Below, piece after piece: positions 1 through 10,389 of a stretch of 64,000 nucleotides of DNA. The DNA lies in assembly GCF_932526225.1 (NCBI RefSeq), contig NC_064042.1, positions 13,093,040-13,157,039 of the forward strand, given 5' to 3'. Made by a program: the position numbers and the translations under genes. The notes under the pieces were generated by a model, which saw only the letters and a list, made by a program, of their open reading frames with translations, did not search any database and was not told the origin of the DNA. This DNA comes from Nematostella vectensis. Lineage: Eukaryota > Cnidaria > Anthozoa > Actiniaria > Edwardsiidae. Numbering within the stretch: the stretch's first letter is position 1; each line of letters starts with the position of its first letter.

Positions 1-1372
1 TTGACTTTAAGAAAGCTTTCGATAGTCTGCATCGCGTCCATCTTTGGAAGATCGTTAGGTCCTATGGGGATCCCCTCAAATTGGCGACCTTGACAGAGTT
101 GTTCTACCAACATTTTGAATGCAGCGTCATAGTCAGCGGAAATTTATCGGAGTGGTTCCCTGTGCAATCTGGTGTGAGACAAGGCTGCATCATCTCGCCT
201 GTGCTCTTTCTTCTTTCTATTGACTGGATCATGCGCAATACAAAATCGGACAAACCAAGAGGCATAATATTGACGCTGTTGTCTCAGTTAGAAGACCTGG
301 ACTTTGCAGATGATCTAGCTGTTCTCTCATCCAGCCCTCAACAATACAATACAATACAATACAATACAATACAATACAATACAATACAATACAATACAAT
401 ACAATACAATACAATACAATACAATACAATACAATACAATACAATACAATACAATACAATACAATACAATACAATACAATACAATACAATACAATACAAT
501 ACAATACAATACAATACAATACAATACAATACAATACAATACAATACAATACAATACAATGCAATACAATAAACTTTATTCAACGAGGGTTTCATATTAA
601 CCTTTTACAGTTTTATATTATATGGCCCTGCAAACTAAGACAGAAAAGGCTAAACAGCTTTGCCAAAAAGATCGGACTTAACATCAGCACAGTCAAGACA
701 CAGATCACGTTCATTTATGGCACATCAACTGCGCCTCCCATCACAGTCGATTCCATACCACTAAAAAGAGTTGAAGATTTCACCTACCTTGGTAGTATAG
801 TTACCTTGGACAATCCCGCTGGAAAAGACATCACCGCACGTCTGGGCAAAGCTCCAGGCGCTTTTGCTGCACTACGTACCATCTGAAAGTCAAGGCAATA
901 CAGCTTGAAAACCAAGATACGGATTTACACCAGCAATGTGAAGCCAGTCCTCCTGTAAGGATCAGAGTGGTGAAGAGTGATTACGGCCGACATGAAGAAG
1001 CTGAACGTGTTCCATAACCGTTGTCTGAGAAGAATCTGTGGTATATTCTGGCCAAATGTCATCTCAAATCAGGAGCTTTACAAGAATACCAGTAGCAGCA
1101 GCTTGGTCAATCAGATCAGATACCGGCGCTTGAAATGGCTTGGTCATGTCCTCCGCATGGACCAACAACGGATACCAAAGATTGACCTGCACTGGACACC
1201 AGCAGGAAGGCGGAAACCTGGTAGGCCAAAGACCACCTTGCGGAGAACCATTGCCTCTGAATTAAAAGATCTTGGCCTCAGTTGGGGACATGCACAGTAC
1301 CTTGCCCGCAACCGTCGAGAATGGAGACGAACTATACTGTCCTTATGTCACACCAGGGATGATGAGGCCTAA
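1..1372 (+). mobile_element. Non-LTR retrotransposon (LINE) fragment, unit 1, broken
   Basis: The fragment starts inside the reverse transcriptase palm (DFKKAFDSLHR region, motif A) and runs through QSGVRQG (motif B) and FADD (motif C, about 305-316). Immediately after SSPQ the frame enters a pentanucleotide array (341-570). Past the array the text resumes as RT thumb and C-terminal region (GRRKPGRPKTTLRRTI near 1206-1250), typical of LINE-encoded endonuclease/RT polyproteins. The part between 600 and 970 has frameshifts and stops, so it is not a working element. It ends near 1372 with an AAGTAAGT-type simple tail. The clade is not certain. Copies at the same place in units 2 and 3 show that it was present before the segment was amplified. 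Confidence 0.85.
341..570. repeat. (ACAAT)n pentanucleotide array, unit 1
   Basis: About 46 copies of ACAAT, with one GCAAT variant near the 3' end at 561-565. The array sits directly after the FADD motif of the LINE reverse transcriptase and is followed by an AATAAA-containing stretch. A pentamer without stop codons is open in all three frames, so the predicted low-complexity proteins here have no coding meaning. Confidence 0.97.
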
Positions 1373-1418
1373 GTAAGTAAAGTAAGTAAGGAGGTTATTT
1401 CGCCTTTACTGCCATGAG

Positions 1419-2372
1419 CTACGGTAAACATATGTCCATGCATACTGGACAGCCATCAATCAAATTTTCAATTGTATTTCTATATTTTCTCAGCCTCCAG
1501 GCATACAGGAATGGATTGACTGCAGCATTTAGATTGATGAGCATTCCCATGACATAGTAGCACAATACTAAAATATGGAACTGCGAGCGGCATGGAGCGC
1601 ATGCGTAGAAAACAACTTGAGTCAAAGTCCACGGGACGAAACAAGTCTTAAAGACAGTCAGCACTGTCAAGATCGCTCGGGTCACCTTTCGCTCGCGCTC
1701 GAGGACCAATCGGACAGTCGTCGCCGAAGATTTGAATCTCTGAACTCGCTTTGCTTGTCGGTGAACAAAGAACAATATGAAGGAATAAAATACTTGGATT
1801 ATGAGTATAACCAGCATTATTTGTATAGTGAAACCAGGCCTAGAGCATATCGGGCGCTTAGGAACCCCACCATTAATGCAAAAGCCACGGAGTAAAGCCA
1901 TATCCCGACGGCTGCGAGTTTAGCGCGTCGTGGTGTCATTATAGTCGAGTACTTATTTGGACGCGCGACAGCCATCAGTCAATCAACACAAAGACCAAGA
2001 ATTTGCAACACAGAGCTTGTTACGAGCCAGAAGCACAACCCATTATATGCGTGCTCTAGATTATAGACTACATTATTTCCGAAAAAGTGACCGGCAGCGG
2101 ACACGGGGCTGTAGACTAGTCCTATTAGAAAGGTCACTGGCGGCCACGCTACATATCAGTGGGTTTTTTGGCAAGTGCCTAAGATGTCTCAAAGGGTCTC
2201 TCACCGCAGCCGCTATGACGAATGTGTCTCCCACGATGTTGAACGGCGCAATGACGATTATAAGAATCCCTTACACAAAATTCAATGACGGATAATGTTT
2301 GTTGAAGGTAACACGAGCGATTACTGCTCCGTGTGTGCTGCTTTCGTCCCATAAACTAAAGTTTTTTGTTAA
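1419..2372 (-). pseudogene. Class A GPCR pseudogene, unit 1
   Basis: Read on the minus strand, the region gives a rhodopsin-family receptor. TM1 has a GxxxV-type helix ending in VRDPLRHL, TM2 begins ASDL, TM3 ends CVD, and TM5 to TM7 lie at 1419-1850 with a CFVPW motif in TM6 and NPFLYAW (NPxxY) in TM7. It is broken by one extra T after the TM2 ASDL (frameshift), by TGA in place of the Arg codon of the DRY motif (1979-1981), and by a further frameshift before TM5. The ligand class cannot be told; a conserved Cys at the usual start of TM3 is not evident. The Arg-to-stop change fits a CGA-to-TGA transition. The same stop is found in units 2 and 3, so inactivation came before duplication. Confidence 0.85.
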
Positions 2373-2390
2373 TAGCCTCCATCTTGATGA

Positions 2391-4284
2391 TAACAATTCA
2401 CGTGAGGTTCAGTCGAAGTTTTGTTATTAGAATCGAATGCGTAATATGGTTTCTTTAACCTTGCGTTTATTGTGTTTTCCATTTCGTTTGTTCTTGTGCT
2501 TTTTTTTCTTACATGTCACTGAAGCCGCTAGATGATTCAGCATTTCTTTTAAGGGCACCTCCTTCTGTTAACAAGACAATATCGCCTAACAAAGGTCTGC
2601 TTTAGAGGGAGTTTGCCCTGCAAACGTTAATGAGTTTTCACCGCTTTTCCTTCTTTAAATGCTCTTTTCGCGCTTCCGCTTTTACCTCTTATCATATATA
2701 TAATGATTATGCAATTCTTCTAATTGTTATAATCCCCACACATGTAATCAAATTAGCTTCCTGCAAGGGCTTTAAAGTAAATACTAAATGTGGTTATAAA
2801 CAGTGATAATTACTTTTTTATTTCTCAGTTTGAGAACGTACAACAGAGTATGTTTTGGAAAAAAAGATGCTAGAATTGTTTCATAAATTCACTTTTTTTT
2901 GCAGCACCGCCAGGGTATTATTCCTTTTACTTATATATAAACATATTTAGTCGTGACCATTAACTGTGAAAATACGAATTATTTTATTTAATTTTTGCAA
3001 ACGTGCTAAGCGGTTCATGACAGCGGAAAGTTCAAGTGACATTTGTCGCATGACCCTCGAATATAGATCTACCTAGCGTCAAACAAAACACCGACATGTC
3101 TTAGTAGCTTCAATTTTTTTTAAATAAAATTCGCCGATGTAATCTTACTAAGCAGATTCAGTTGAAAAACTTATCGAAATCATAATCTTAACGAATCTTC
3201 AAGTTCCATAAAAAATTAAAGTAAGCTAAAGCGGATGGTCTTTTTTCAAACGCGAAGCACGGTCAGAAATCAAATTGTTTTTTGTGTGAATGTTTCTCGC
3301 GATCGATCGAATCTAATACCAATACCGATTTCTAAAACAAATTCATAAAGAATTAACGATATGATTTTTACAGACCTTGTAATTTCTGTTCAAGAACCCA
3401 AACATCCAAGATCCACCATCCACGCCAGATGGCAAAAAACTAGCTGAGATGCTGAGACGTATACTGTTGCAGTGCAGAAAGACTGATAAAAGTTCAGTGT
3501 AATTGTTTAAGAATTTATGAAACAAACCCTAAATAATGGTCCAAAAGCTTGATTGCCCCAAGTAAAAATATCTGGAAAACTTGGCCGACCAAACCTTGGC
3601 TGAAAACTGCAAAAATAAATAAAACCAACCTTTTGGCACTAACCGGTCTCGACCGGCACGGTTTCTCGAGATACCAAGCAATCACATTCCATTCGGAAAA
3701 CTATTACAGCAAATTATTCTTTAAAAGAATCTAAATTGATCCTAATTGTCTACTTTACGTTAACAGACAAAGGCTGGGGGAGCTCCAGTTAGTCACAGGA
3801 CGAGGACGACGGCCAGGGAAACGAGATCGACAAAGATGCCTTCTGCTTGACGATCAATTCAAATTTTATTGCAATGGAATAAGCAAAACGTTACAGATAA
3901 AATAAACTAAGGACAACATTGCTACATTGGCAAACGTAGTGGAAACTTTCATGTCCTCAATTGGCTGTGAAGATTCTTACGTCCTGCTTAGGTGGAAAAC
4001 GGCTAAAATGTCTTCAGTCAGAACGCATATCCACGTGCCGCTATTGAATTCTGGATCAAAATTGCAGTCGTCTTCCACATTGTCGTCGTCGTTGCTTTAG
4101 TGTCCCTAGTCCTCGATTTTCTCAGCCTGTATCACACGTCCACGGCGTCGTCGTTGTTATTAAATGAACACAAACGCAGGCTCAAACAAATAGCGTTCAC
4201 ACAACCCGACCGAAAGCGAGTAAAAAGGTTGTCCTTAGGTACGATATCTATAAAATACACTGGAAACAATATGCAACTTTATAA
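2391..4284. other. Spacer, unit 1, no gene recognised
   Basis: AT-rich spacer between the GPCR pseudogene and the amine oxidase 3' end. I see no conserved coding region apart from a possible relic exon at 3388-3502. The corresponding spacers are 10,390-12,385 (unit 2) and 19,560-21,575 (unit 3). They differ by small indels only. Confidence 0.6.
3388..3502 (+). other. Possible relic 3' terminal exon (unrecognised)
   Basis: A short plus-strand frame, beginning after a TAA and a weak acceptor-like TTCAAG, reads as a hydrophilic C-terminus (key part DPPSTPDGKKLAEMLRR) and ends in TAA at 3500-3502. Unit 3 carries an equivalent (about 20,675-20,790). Unit 2 lacks exactly 15 bases of it, which would keep the frame. 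No upstream exon is visible because the GPCR relic lies there on the other strand. It could be chance coding potential. Confidence 0.2.
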
Positions 4285-4460
4285 GTTCCCTCGCGCTATT
4301 GCCATGGGTAACAATAGCGACCTGGCTTCCCATCACCTATAAAACGTTCACAAACGCAGGCTTAAACATATAGCGATCACACAACCCGACCGAAAGCGAA
4401 TAACAAGCCCCTAGGTAAGACATCTAAAACTATATTAGAACTATTCTAGTTCCCTCGCGC
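4285..4460. repeat. 165-bp duplication of amine oxidase stop-codon region
   Basis: The block CACAAACGCAGGCT...ACCCGACCGAAAGCG...GTTCCCTCGCGC...TAGCGACC occurs twice about 165 bp apart (about 4160-4325 and 4345-4490). The second copy contains the last codons and stop of the oxidase; the first is a decayed duplicate lying downstream of the gene. The same pair is present in units 2 and 3. Confidence 0.7.
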
Positions 4461-7400
4461 CATTGCCAGGTAACCATAGCGACCATCAAATGTCATATTG
4501 TATCCCATCGGCAGACACACTGGTTTCGTAGGCGTCCCAAACCTATTGATCGTACTTGCAGTGAAGTCCTTATTCGCGGGTTTTATCACGACCGCATTGC
4601 TTGAGCCCACAGATGGGTCTTCGTCGTAGTAGTTAAATGGCCGAATAAAGAATCCTGCCGCATTCGCGGGGGTTGCAGTCGTCGGGATGTCTTCGGAATG
4701 AGGTACATGCATCACGCCAGTGGTTACCCAGGCAACCAAATCTTGATTAACTATATCCTCGTCGTCACGTACGAAGTCTCGGAAATCGATATGGGGTGTC
4801 GAGGGCGCGTTTTGGTTGTACAAGGAGGTACTGGAAAGTTCACTTTCCTTTTGTCTGTTGAAAAGGAGAGCAAAAAGCAGTTACTAACAGGCCATAGCTT
4901 GTTAGGTAAACTCGCCTCATTTAAGATTTAAAAAAAGTTATGGTTATCTTTTTTGCACAGCGACTAGACCACCCATTTGTTAAAATTGACTAAACAAAAA
5001 CCGGTCCCTCTAAATCGGTGTAGCTGGTTTACCTGGTGACAGCAAGCTGATAAAGAGACCAACTAATCATCGGAATCATGCCAAAGTCTTCCGGGTAGAG
5101 CTGCTTCATGATGCCATGATGCTGGATCCTGTACCCCTTCTTGACCCCCATCTTATTTTTCTTTCCCTCGTTGAAAAAGTTGAGATACTTGGGCGTGTCA
5201 AAATTGAACTTGTACAGGGCTTCCTGCTCCGTTTTCTTGACGCTCGGTTTGAGAACTTTCCTGAACAAATGTGGTGGGTAGTCAGGCAAGAAGCGGTTGG
5301 TAGTGTTCTCAATGCCTATTTCAATCGTCTCGTATGAGTTGGCAGTTCCCTGTAATAGGGGGAAATCAACGATAAGTTAGTCGATGATGCCAGTGTAGGT
5401 GGCGCCGGCAGTGTATGTGTTATGATATCAGGGGCCGCAGAGGGTGTGCAGAGCCCTGGGCTCTGGGGGCACGTGCCCCTACAATATTTTCAAAAACAAA
5501 TTAAGAAAATGACCAGTAGGGGGCGTAGCTGGATGTGACCCCGATGTTTTCTCGATGTTTCTGTATCGTGCCCCCAACCAATAACTCGAGGCCTCCCATG
5601 GCTATGAGTTGTAATAAGGTTAGCCCCTTCCGGCCCTCCCTACTATGGTTAGTAAGTGGGTAGTTTGAGTTATTCTCGTTTTGAGTTCAATTGATCCAAA
5701 GGTCCTTATCCCAGGGAAATCGAGTTTTTAGTTATCCAAGTCCCAGTTCTATTACAGACACTATCAGTGCGGTAGTCCCACGCTAACCTCTACATCCAAG
5801 TCGACCTTATAGTGGAGCAGGTGGTCGTGTGTTGTACTGGTCAGGTGGTTGGTGTGGATGGGGTAGCCGTAGGGTGACACATCAGACGTGTAGAACGACC
5901 CAAAGACGAAACCGGAAGCTGACATTTTGACCTCAATGACGCCATTTTGGTAAAAAATGGCATCGTGAACGTAGTCATAGTTACCGACAGTTGCTATGGT
6001 GCGAAGGACAAGAACCTGAAAACGAGGCAAATCATGAGCCTTTGCACTCTTACAGACACACTTCATTGGCTATCCAATATCGGAATAACAAATTTTTGTA
6101 TATATCTACTCACGTACTATCAGGAATCTCGCAATTTGATTGGCTACCATACTCTATTGAGCCATAGATAGTGAGAAGCGAAAAAGCGGCGACAAAAGCG
6201 GTTATCTATTACTGAGAATTATTAAAACCTTCATTTATTTGAAGGTAGCTTTATACTAAAATAATTCCTAAAATAATGCACCTTGTTGACTATCTTATAG
6301 AAAACTCGAACATCTGGCTACTCAACATCTGATTGACAACTGATAGACACACCTGATTGGTCATTCCGCCGTAGAATCGGTACGCACTTGAAAAGTCATT
6401 TGCGTAATGTCGTCTCAGCGGGATACCTGAGTTTAACTCAAACAAACATGCTGCATTCTTGATAGTATATGGACCGGAAGTGTCCGCCATATGGACGACG
6501 TCAAAAAACGTGGCTGTACCCGGGCAGTCGACGCCTAAATAAATAGGGATAGGTTTATTAAGCACTCTTGAGAAAGAATTCAAATCACATCTTCGGCAAA
6601 ACCAAGAAAATACTATGCTTGCCTTCATGGATTCACCACCAGGTCACATCCCTCAAATGGCCATCCTATTCTTCCTAATCCACCTCTTTATAATTGTATA
6701 TTATCCTCGTTATTTTGGCTCTCTTCAGAAACATCTTTATCATCCCTATCCTTCTCCTTCCTTCTCACATCATAGTCATCATCTATAATTGATTTTATCA
6801 CATTACGACAATATTTTGTATCATTCAAATCACGACTTTCGACCTTCTTATTCAAGAGCCCTAACACCTTACAACACTTATATAGGTGCTAACACCTTTT
6901 AGCCTCAGGTAAACCCTAGGGCCCCATCTACATGTGATCCATAAATAAAAACACAATTATTGACCAAACCACACCCTTCACAACCCCCCACTGCCTTACC
7001 GTCTACACGCACTTAAAAGTCAGCCACTGACCAGATCCATCCTTACCTGGAACCAGATCATGATTGTTGCTTCCTGTGAACCAGTTACTATCCACAAAGT
7101 TGTTACTTCCCTGAACCGGCGAGAATCCAGTGTATGTGGCGATAGCTTCTTGTAGGCTCAACTCATAAATAATCCGCGTCCCGTTGAATCGGATGTCATA
7201 AATTTGGAACCCTTTGAGGGTATCAATGCGGAAGTCAAAAGCCCAGTTCATGTATTCCACGTGATGACCCCGTACTTCATATCGCTTACCATCCGGCTCG
7301 TACAGCTCTGGACCGCGCATTGGCTTGGAAGGCTGGGGCCGACCACGACGCTCGTAGGAGGAAAAGAGTGTGTCAGTGTCAGGGATCTTGGTTTTGTTTA

Positions 7401-8367
7401 AAGTATCAGCATTATATGCTACCAAGAGTGCATCTAGGGAATCGAACAGCTGTCCATTGTAGTAGACTTTTCCGACGCTCCATTTAGAGGTATCAGAGCC
7501 TGCGTGATCAATATAAATTTCGAAGGGCAGTGGGTATACGAACAATGGAGGGTGATCGCGGTGGAAGGCATACCAAGCACCACGGGTTTTGTTTGTGTAA
7601 CCCACGGGAGCAGAGAACTGCATAGTAAGGCAGCGATCCGTGCAATTGTGATAGGAGTAGCCGTCAAAGCTCTCTGTCAACAAACGGTAAGCCTTACGTG
7701 AAACATTCTTCCAAATATGACTTAGGGCTCTAATCTCTACTGATAAGAAAGGTCGGGAGTCGAAAGCAATCGGATACGATCGGCCAGGGATCACCCTTAG
7801 GCGATGGCTAGTCGGTTTCGATACAGGCCCAACGATATATTCTTCAACTATAGGGGGCTTTGCTGCTCCTTTAAATATTACCACAAGTGCTTCTCGTTCC
7901 GGTTTGGCTTGATTTTTGTCAAGATATCTTAAAGCGGCTGCTTTAGAAGGCGGCTGAAATTGTATCATTGCAATAAAGTTTAAGTCTACTTTGGCTTTAA
8001 ATTGTGCGACATGTATCGGTGTTAGTCCAAGTTCTTCTATCCCTAGCATGTAGTCTCGTACCGCTTTGTGTTCGTCCTCTAGTAGGTCCTCAAACAGCCC
8101 TCGCTCTGACGAACTCGTGGACTCCCGTGACATCCCTTCAGCACATTGTGGTGTAACTTTATCAGATGTGCGTACTGGCCTTTGGTCGTTCCCACGAGTT
8201 GCTACTACAATGAGTGCAATAAGTAACGCCAAACATAGCAGAAGTAGAATCAAAGACAAATATTTCCAGAGTCTCGAAGAACTAGAGGTGAATGTTGTCG
8301 TTTTTGCATGAGTAGAATCTCCCTGCCTGTGAAGTGCAACCTCTTCTTCGGTTTCTTGTGAGGTCAT
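4446..8367 (-). CDS. Copper amine oxidase, type II membrane form, copy 1
   Basis: Oxidative deamination of primary amines to aldehyde, H2O2 and ammonia (AOC family, closest in plan to AOC1/AOC3). Five exons on the minus strand: 8367-7047, 6534-6353, 6015-5788, 5349-5033, 4854-4446; all junctions are GT-AG with agreeing phase, giving 818 residues. There is a short cytoplasmic N-terminus, one membrane helix at about 36-57, then the N2/N3 domains and the catalytic domain. Seen directly: catalytic-base Asp426 (FVDSNWF), TPQ precursor Tyr514 in TVGNYDY, copper ligands His564/His566 (THDH) and His735 (VPHSED). Likely ectoenzyme at the cell surface, with several N-glycosylation sequons. ATG 8367 was chosen because MTSQETEEE is conserved in all three copies; an in-frame upstream ATG at 8541 exists only in copies 1 and 2. 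No lesion was found. Confidence 0.93.
5410..5560. repeat. GC-rich palindromic insert in oxidase intron (unit 1)
   Basis: The intron between exons 3 and 4 holds two adjacent perfect palindromes: AGAGCCCTGGGCTCT at 5450-5464 and GGGGCACGTGCCCC at 5466-5479. The latter is centred on CACGTG. Equivalents lie near 13,550 (unit 2) and 22,700 (unit 3), with differing C-run lengths. It looks like the end of a small inverted-repeat element; a regulatory role is only possible. Confidence 0.45.
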
Positions 8368-8690
8368 GGTCCTTATCGATATAGTACAAATAAGGCGTTC
8401 TAGTGTGAGAAACACAAACAATTCTTCTAAGGCTATTGATGAAAGGATGATATCTCTTAGCCGCTGAATTATAATCACTGTTTTTTGTTTTGTCTGCGTA
8501 GGGAGCCAAGGCATGTGACTTGCTTTATCTGGAGTTAGCATGTGAATTGTATTGAAAACAAAAGAAAGGAATTCAAAGATAATTGCATAATCAATGTCAA
8601 GCCCTAGGGTGGGGGGGGGGGGGGGGGGGTTGTTAGGCTAAATTCTGATAATAAACCCTCTAATTTGACTGAAATGTGAAACAATACCAG
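8368..8690. other. Amine oxidase 5' flank with G19 tract, junction to LINE
   Basis: Upstream region of copy 1. A long G run (about 8611-8629) separates oxidase-flanking sequence from the start of the next LINE fragment. The same junction in unit 2 is at 16,718-16,735 with a shorter, interrupted G run. No promoter motif can be named with confidence. Confidence 0.5.
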
Positions 8691-9976
8691 AAGACTGGGC
8701 CAGGGGTCATATTGTAAAACTTCCCAAGAAAGGAAGCCTCGACACCTGTGACAACTGGCGAGGCATAACACTACTATCTATACCATCTAATGTGTACTTT
8801 CGTATCCTTCTTCTAAGAATAGACCCGGCAATTGACTCCAGACTGAGGGAAGAACAGGCCGGATTCAGAAAGGGAAGAGGCTGCATAGACCCGATTTTTG
8901 CTCTAAGAAACATCGAACAATGTTTAGAATGGAACTTTCCACTTTACATCAATTTCATTGACTTTAAGAAAGCTTTCGATAGTCTGCATCGCGTCCATCT
9001 TTGGAAGATCGTTAGGTCCTGTGGGGATCCCAAATTGGCGACCTTGACAGAGTTGTTCTACCAACATTTTGAATGCAGCGTCATAGTCAGCGGAAATTTA
9101 TCGGAGTGGTTCCCTGTGCAATCTGGTGTGAGACAAGGCTCCATCATCTCGCCTGTGCTCTTTCTTCTTTCTATTGACTGGATCATGCGCAATACAAAAT
9201 CGGACAAACCAAGAGGCATGATATTGACGCTGTTGTCTCAGTTAGAAGACCTGGACTTTGCAGATGATCTAGCTGTTCTCTCATCCAGCCCTCAACATAC
9301 AATACAATACACTACACTACACTACACTACACTACACTACACTACACTACACTACACTACACTACACTACACTACACTACACTACACTACACTACACTAC
9401 ACTACACTACACTACACTACACTACACTACACTACACTACACTACACTACACTACACTACACTACACTACACTACACTACACTACACTACACTACACTAC
9501 ACTACACTACACTACACTACACTACACTACACTACACTACACTACACTACACTACACTACACTACACTACACTACACTACACTACACTACACTACACTAC
9601 ACTACACTACACTACACTACACTACACTACACTACACTACACTACACTACACTACACTACACTACACTACACTACACTACACTACACTACACTACACTAC
9701 ACTACACTACACTACACTACACTACACTACACTACACTACACTACACTACACTACACTACACTACACTACACTACACTACACTACACTACACTACACTAC
9801 AATACAATAAACTTTATTTAACGAGGGTTTCATATTAACCTTTTACAGTTTTATAATATATGGCCCTGTAAAATAAGACAGAAAAGGCTAAACAGCTTTG
9901 CCAAAAAGATCGGACTTAACATCAGCACAGTCAAGACACAGATCACGTTCATTCATGGCACATCAACTGCGCCTCC
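8691..9976 (+). mobile_element. Non-LTR retrotransposon fragment, unit 2, truncated
   Basis: It begins in the RT fingers (PKKGSLDTCDNWRGITLL region), continues through REEQAGFRKGRGC, the motif A block FIDFKKAFDSLHR, QSGVRQG and FADD, and then enters a pentanucleotide array. After the array only about 165 bases of LINE remain. The thumb and C-terminal part are lost in a 1.23-kb deletion that also removes half of the GPCR relic. The long frame covering 8792-9838 is RT plus array and is not an intact protein. Confidence 0.85.
9297..9810. repeat. Pentanucleotide array, CTACA core with ATACA edges, unit 2
   Basis: About 100 copies. Both edges are ATACA/ACAAT type, as in unit 1, while the whole core is CTACA (ACACT). 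It lies at the same point after the RT FADD motif as in units 1 and 3. This is the longest of the three arrays. Confidence 0.97.
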
Positions 9977-10375
9977 AGCAGTCAATACAATACAGCCATC
10001 AGTCAATCAACACAAAGACCAAGAATTTGCAACACAGAGCTTGTTACGAGCCAGAAGCACAACCCATTATATGCGTGCTCTAGATTATGGACTACATTAT
10101 TTCCGAAAAAGTGACCGGTAGCGGACACGGGGCTGTAGACTAGTCCTATTAGAAAGGTCACTGGCGGCCACGCTACATATCAGTGGGTTTTTTGGCAAGT
10201 GCCTAAGATGTCTCAAAGGGTATCTCACCCAGCCGCTATGACGAATGTGTTTCCCACGATGTTGAACGGCGCAATAACGATTATAAGAATCCCTGTCACA
10301 AAATTCAATGACGGATAATGTTTGTTGAAGGTAACACGAGCGATTACTGCTCCGTGTGTGCTGCTTTCGTCCCAT
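9977..10375 (-). pseudogene. Class A GPCR pseudogene, unit 2, N-terminal half only
   Basis: It retains the extracellular N-terminus, TM1, TM2 and most of TM3 up to the shared TGA at the DRY Arg (10,003-10,005). Everything from TM4 to TM7 is removed by the deletion whose joint lies at 9977-9992. A one-base loss in the TM1-TM2 region (CACCCAGCC where unit 1 has CACCGCAGCC) adds a frameshift shared with unit 3 but not unit 1. Confidence 0.8.
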
Positions 10376-10389
10376 AAACTAAAGTCTTT

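Noticed and set aside
229..595. Minus-strand frames of YCIVL repeats
   Set aside because: They are the reverse reading of the ACAAT array, present in three frames at once.
1575..1895. Plus-strand 106-residue frame, also at 18,765-19,085
   Set aside because: Antisense shadow of the GPCR relic TM5-TM7.
7003..7046. Oxidase exon 1 frame continuing to its stop (KDGSGQWLTFKCV type end)
   Set aside because: It lies past a GTAAGG donor; the conserved family text continues instead in the next exon with GVDCPGTATF.
8792..9838. Long frame with a YTTLH-type protein repeat tail
   Set aside because: It is LINE reverse transcriptase running into a CTACA array that has no stop in any frame; the repeat tail is not a real protein.
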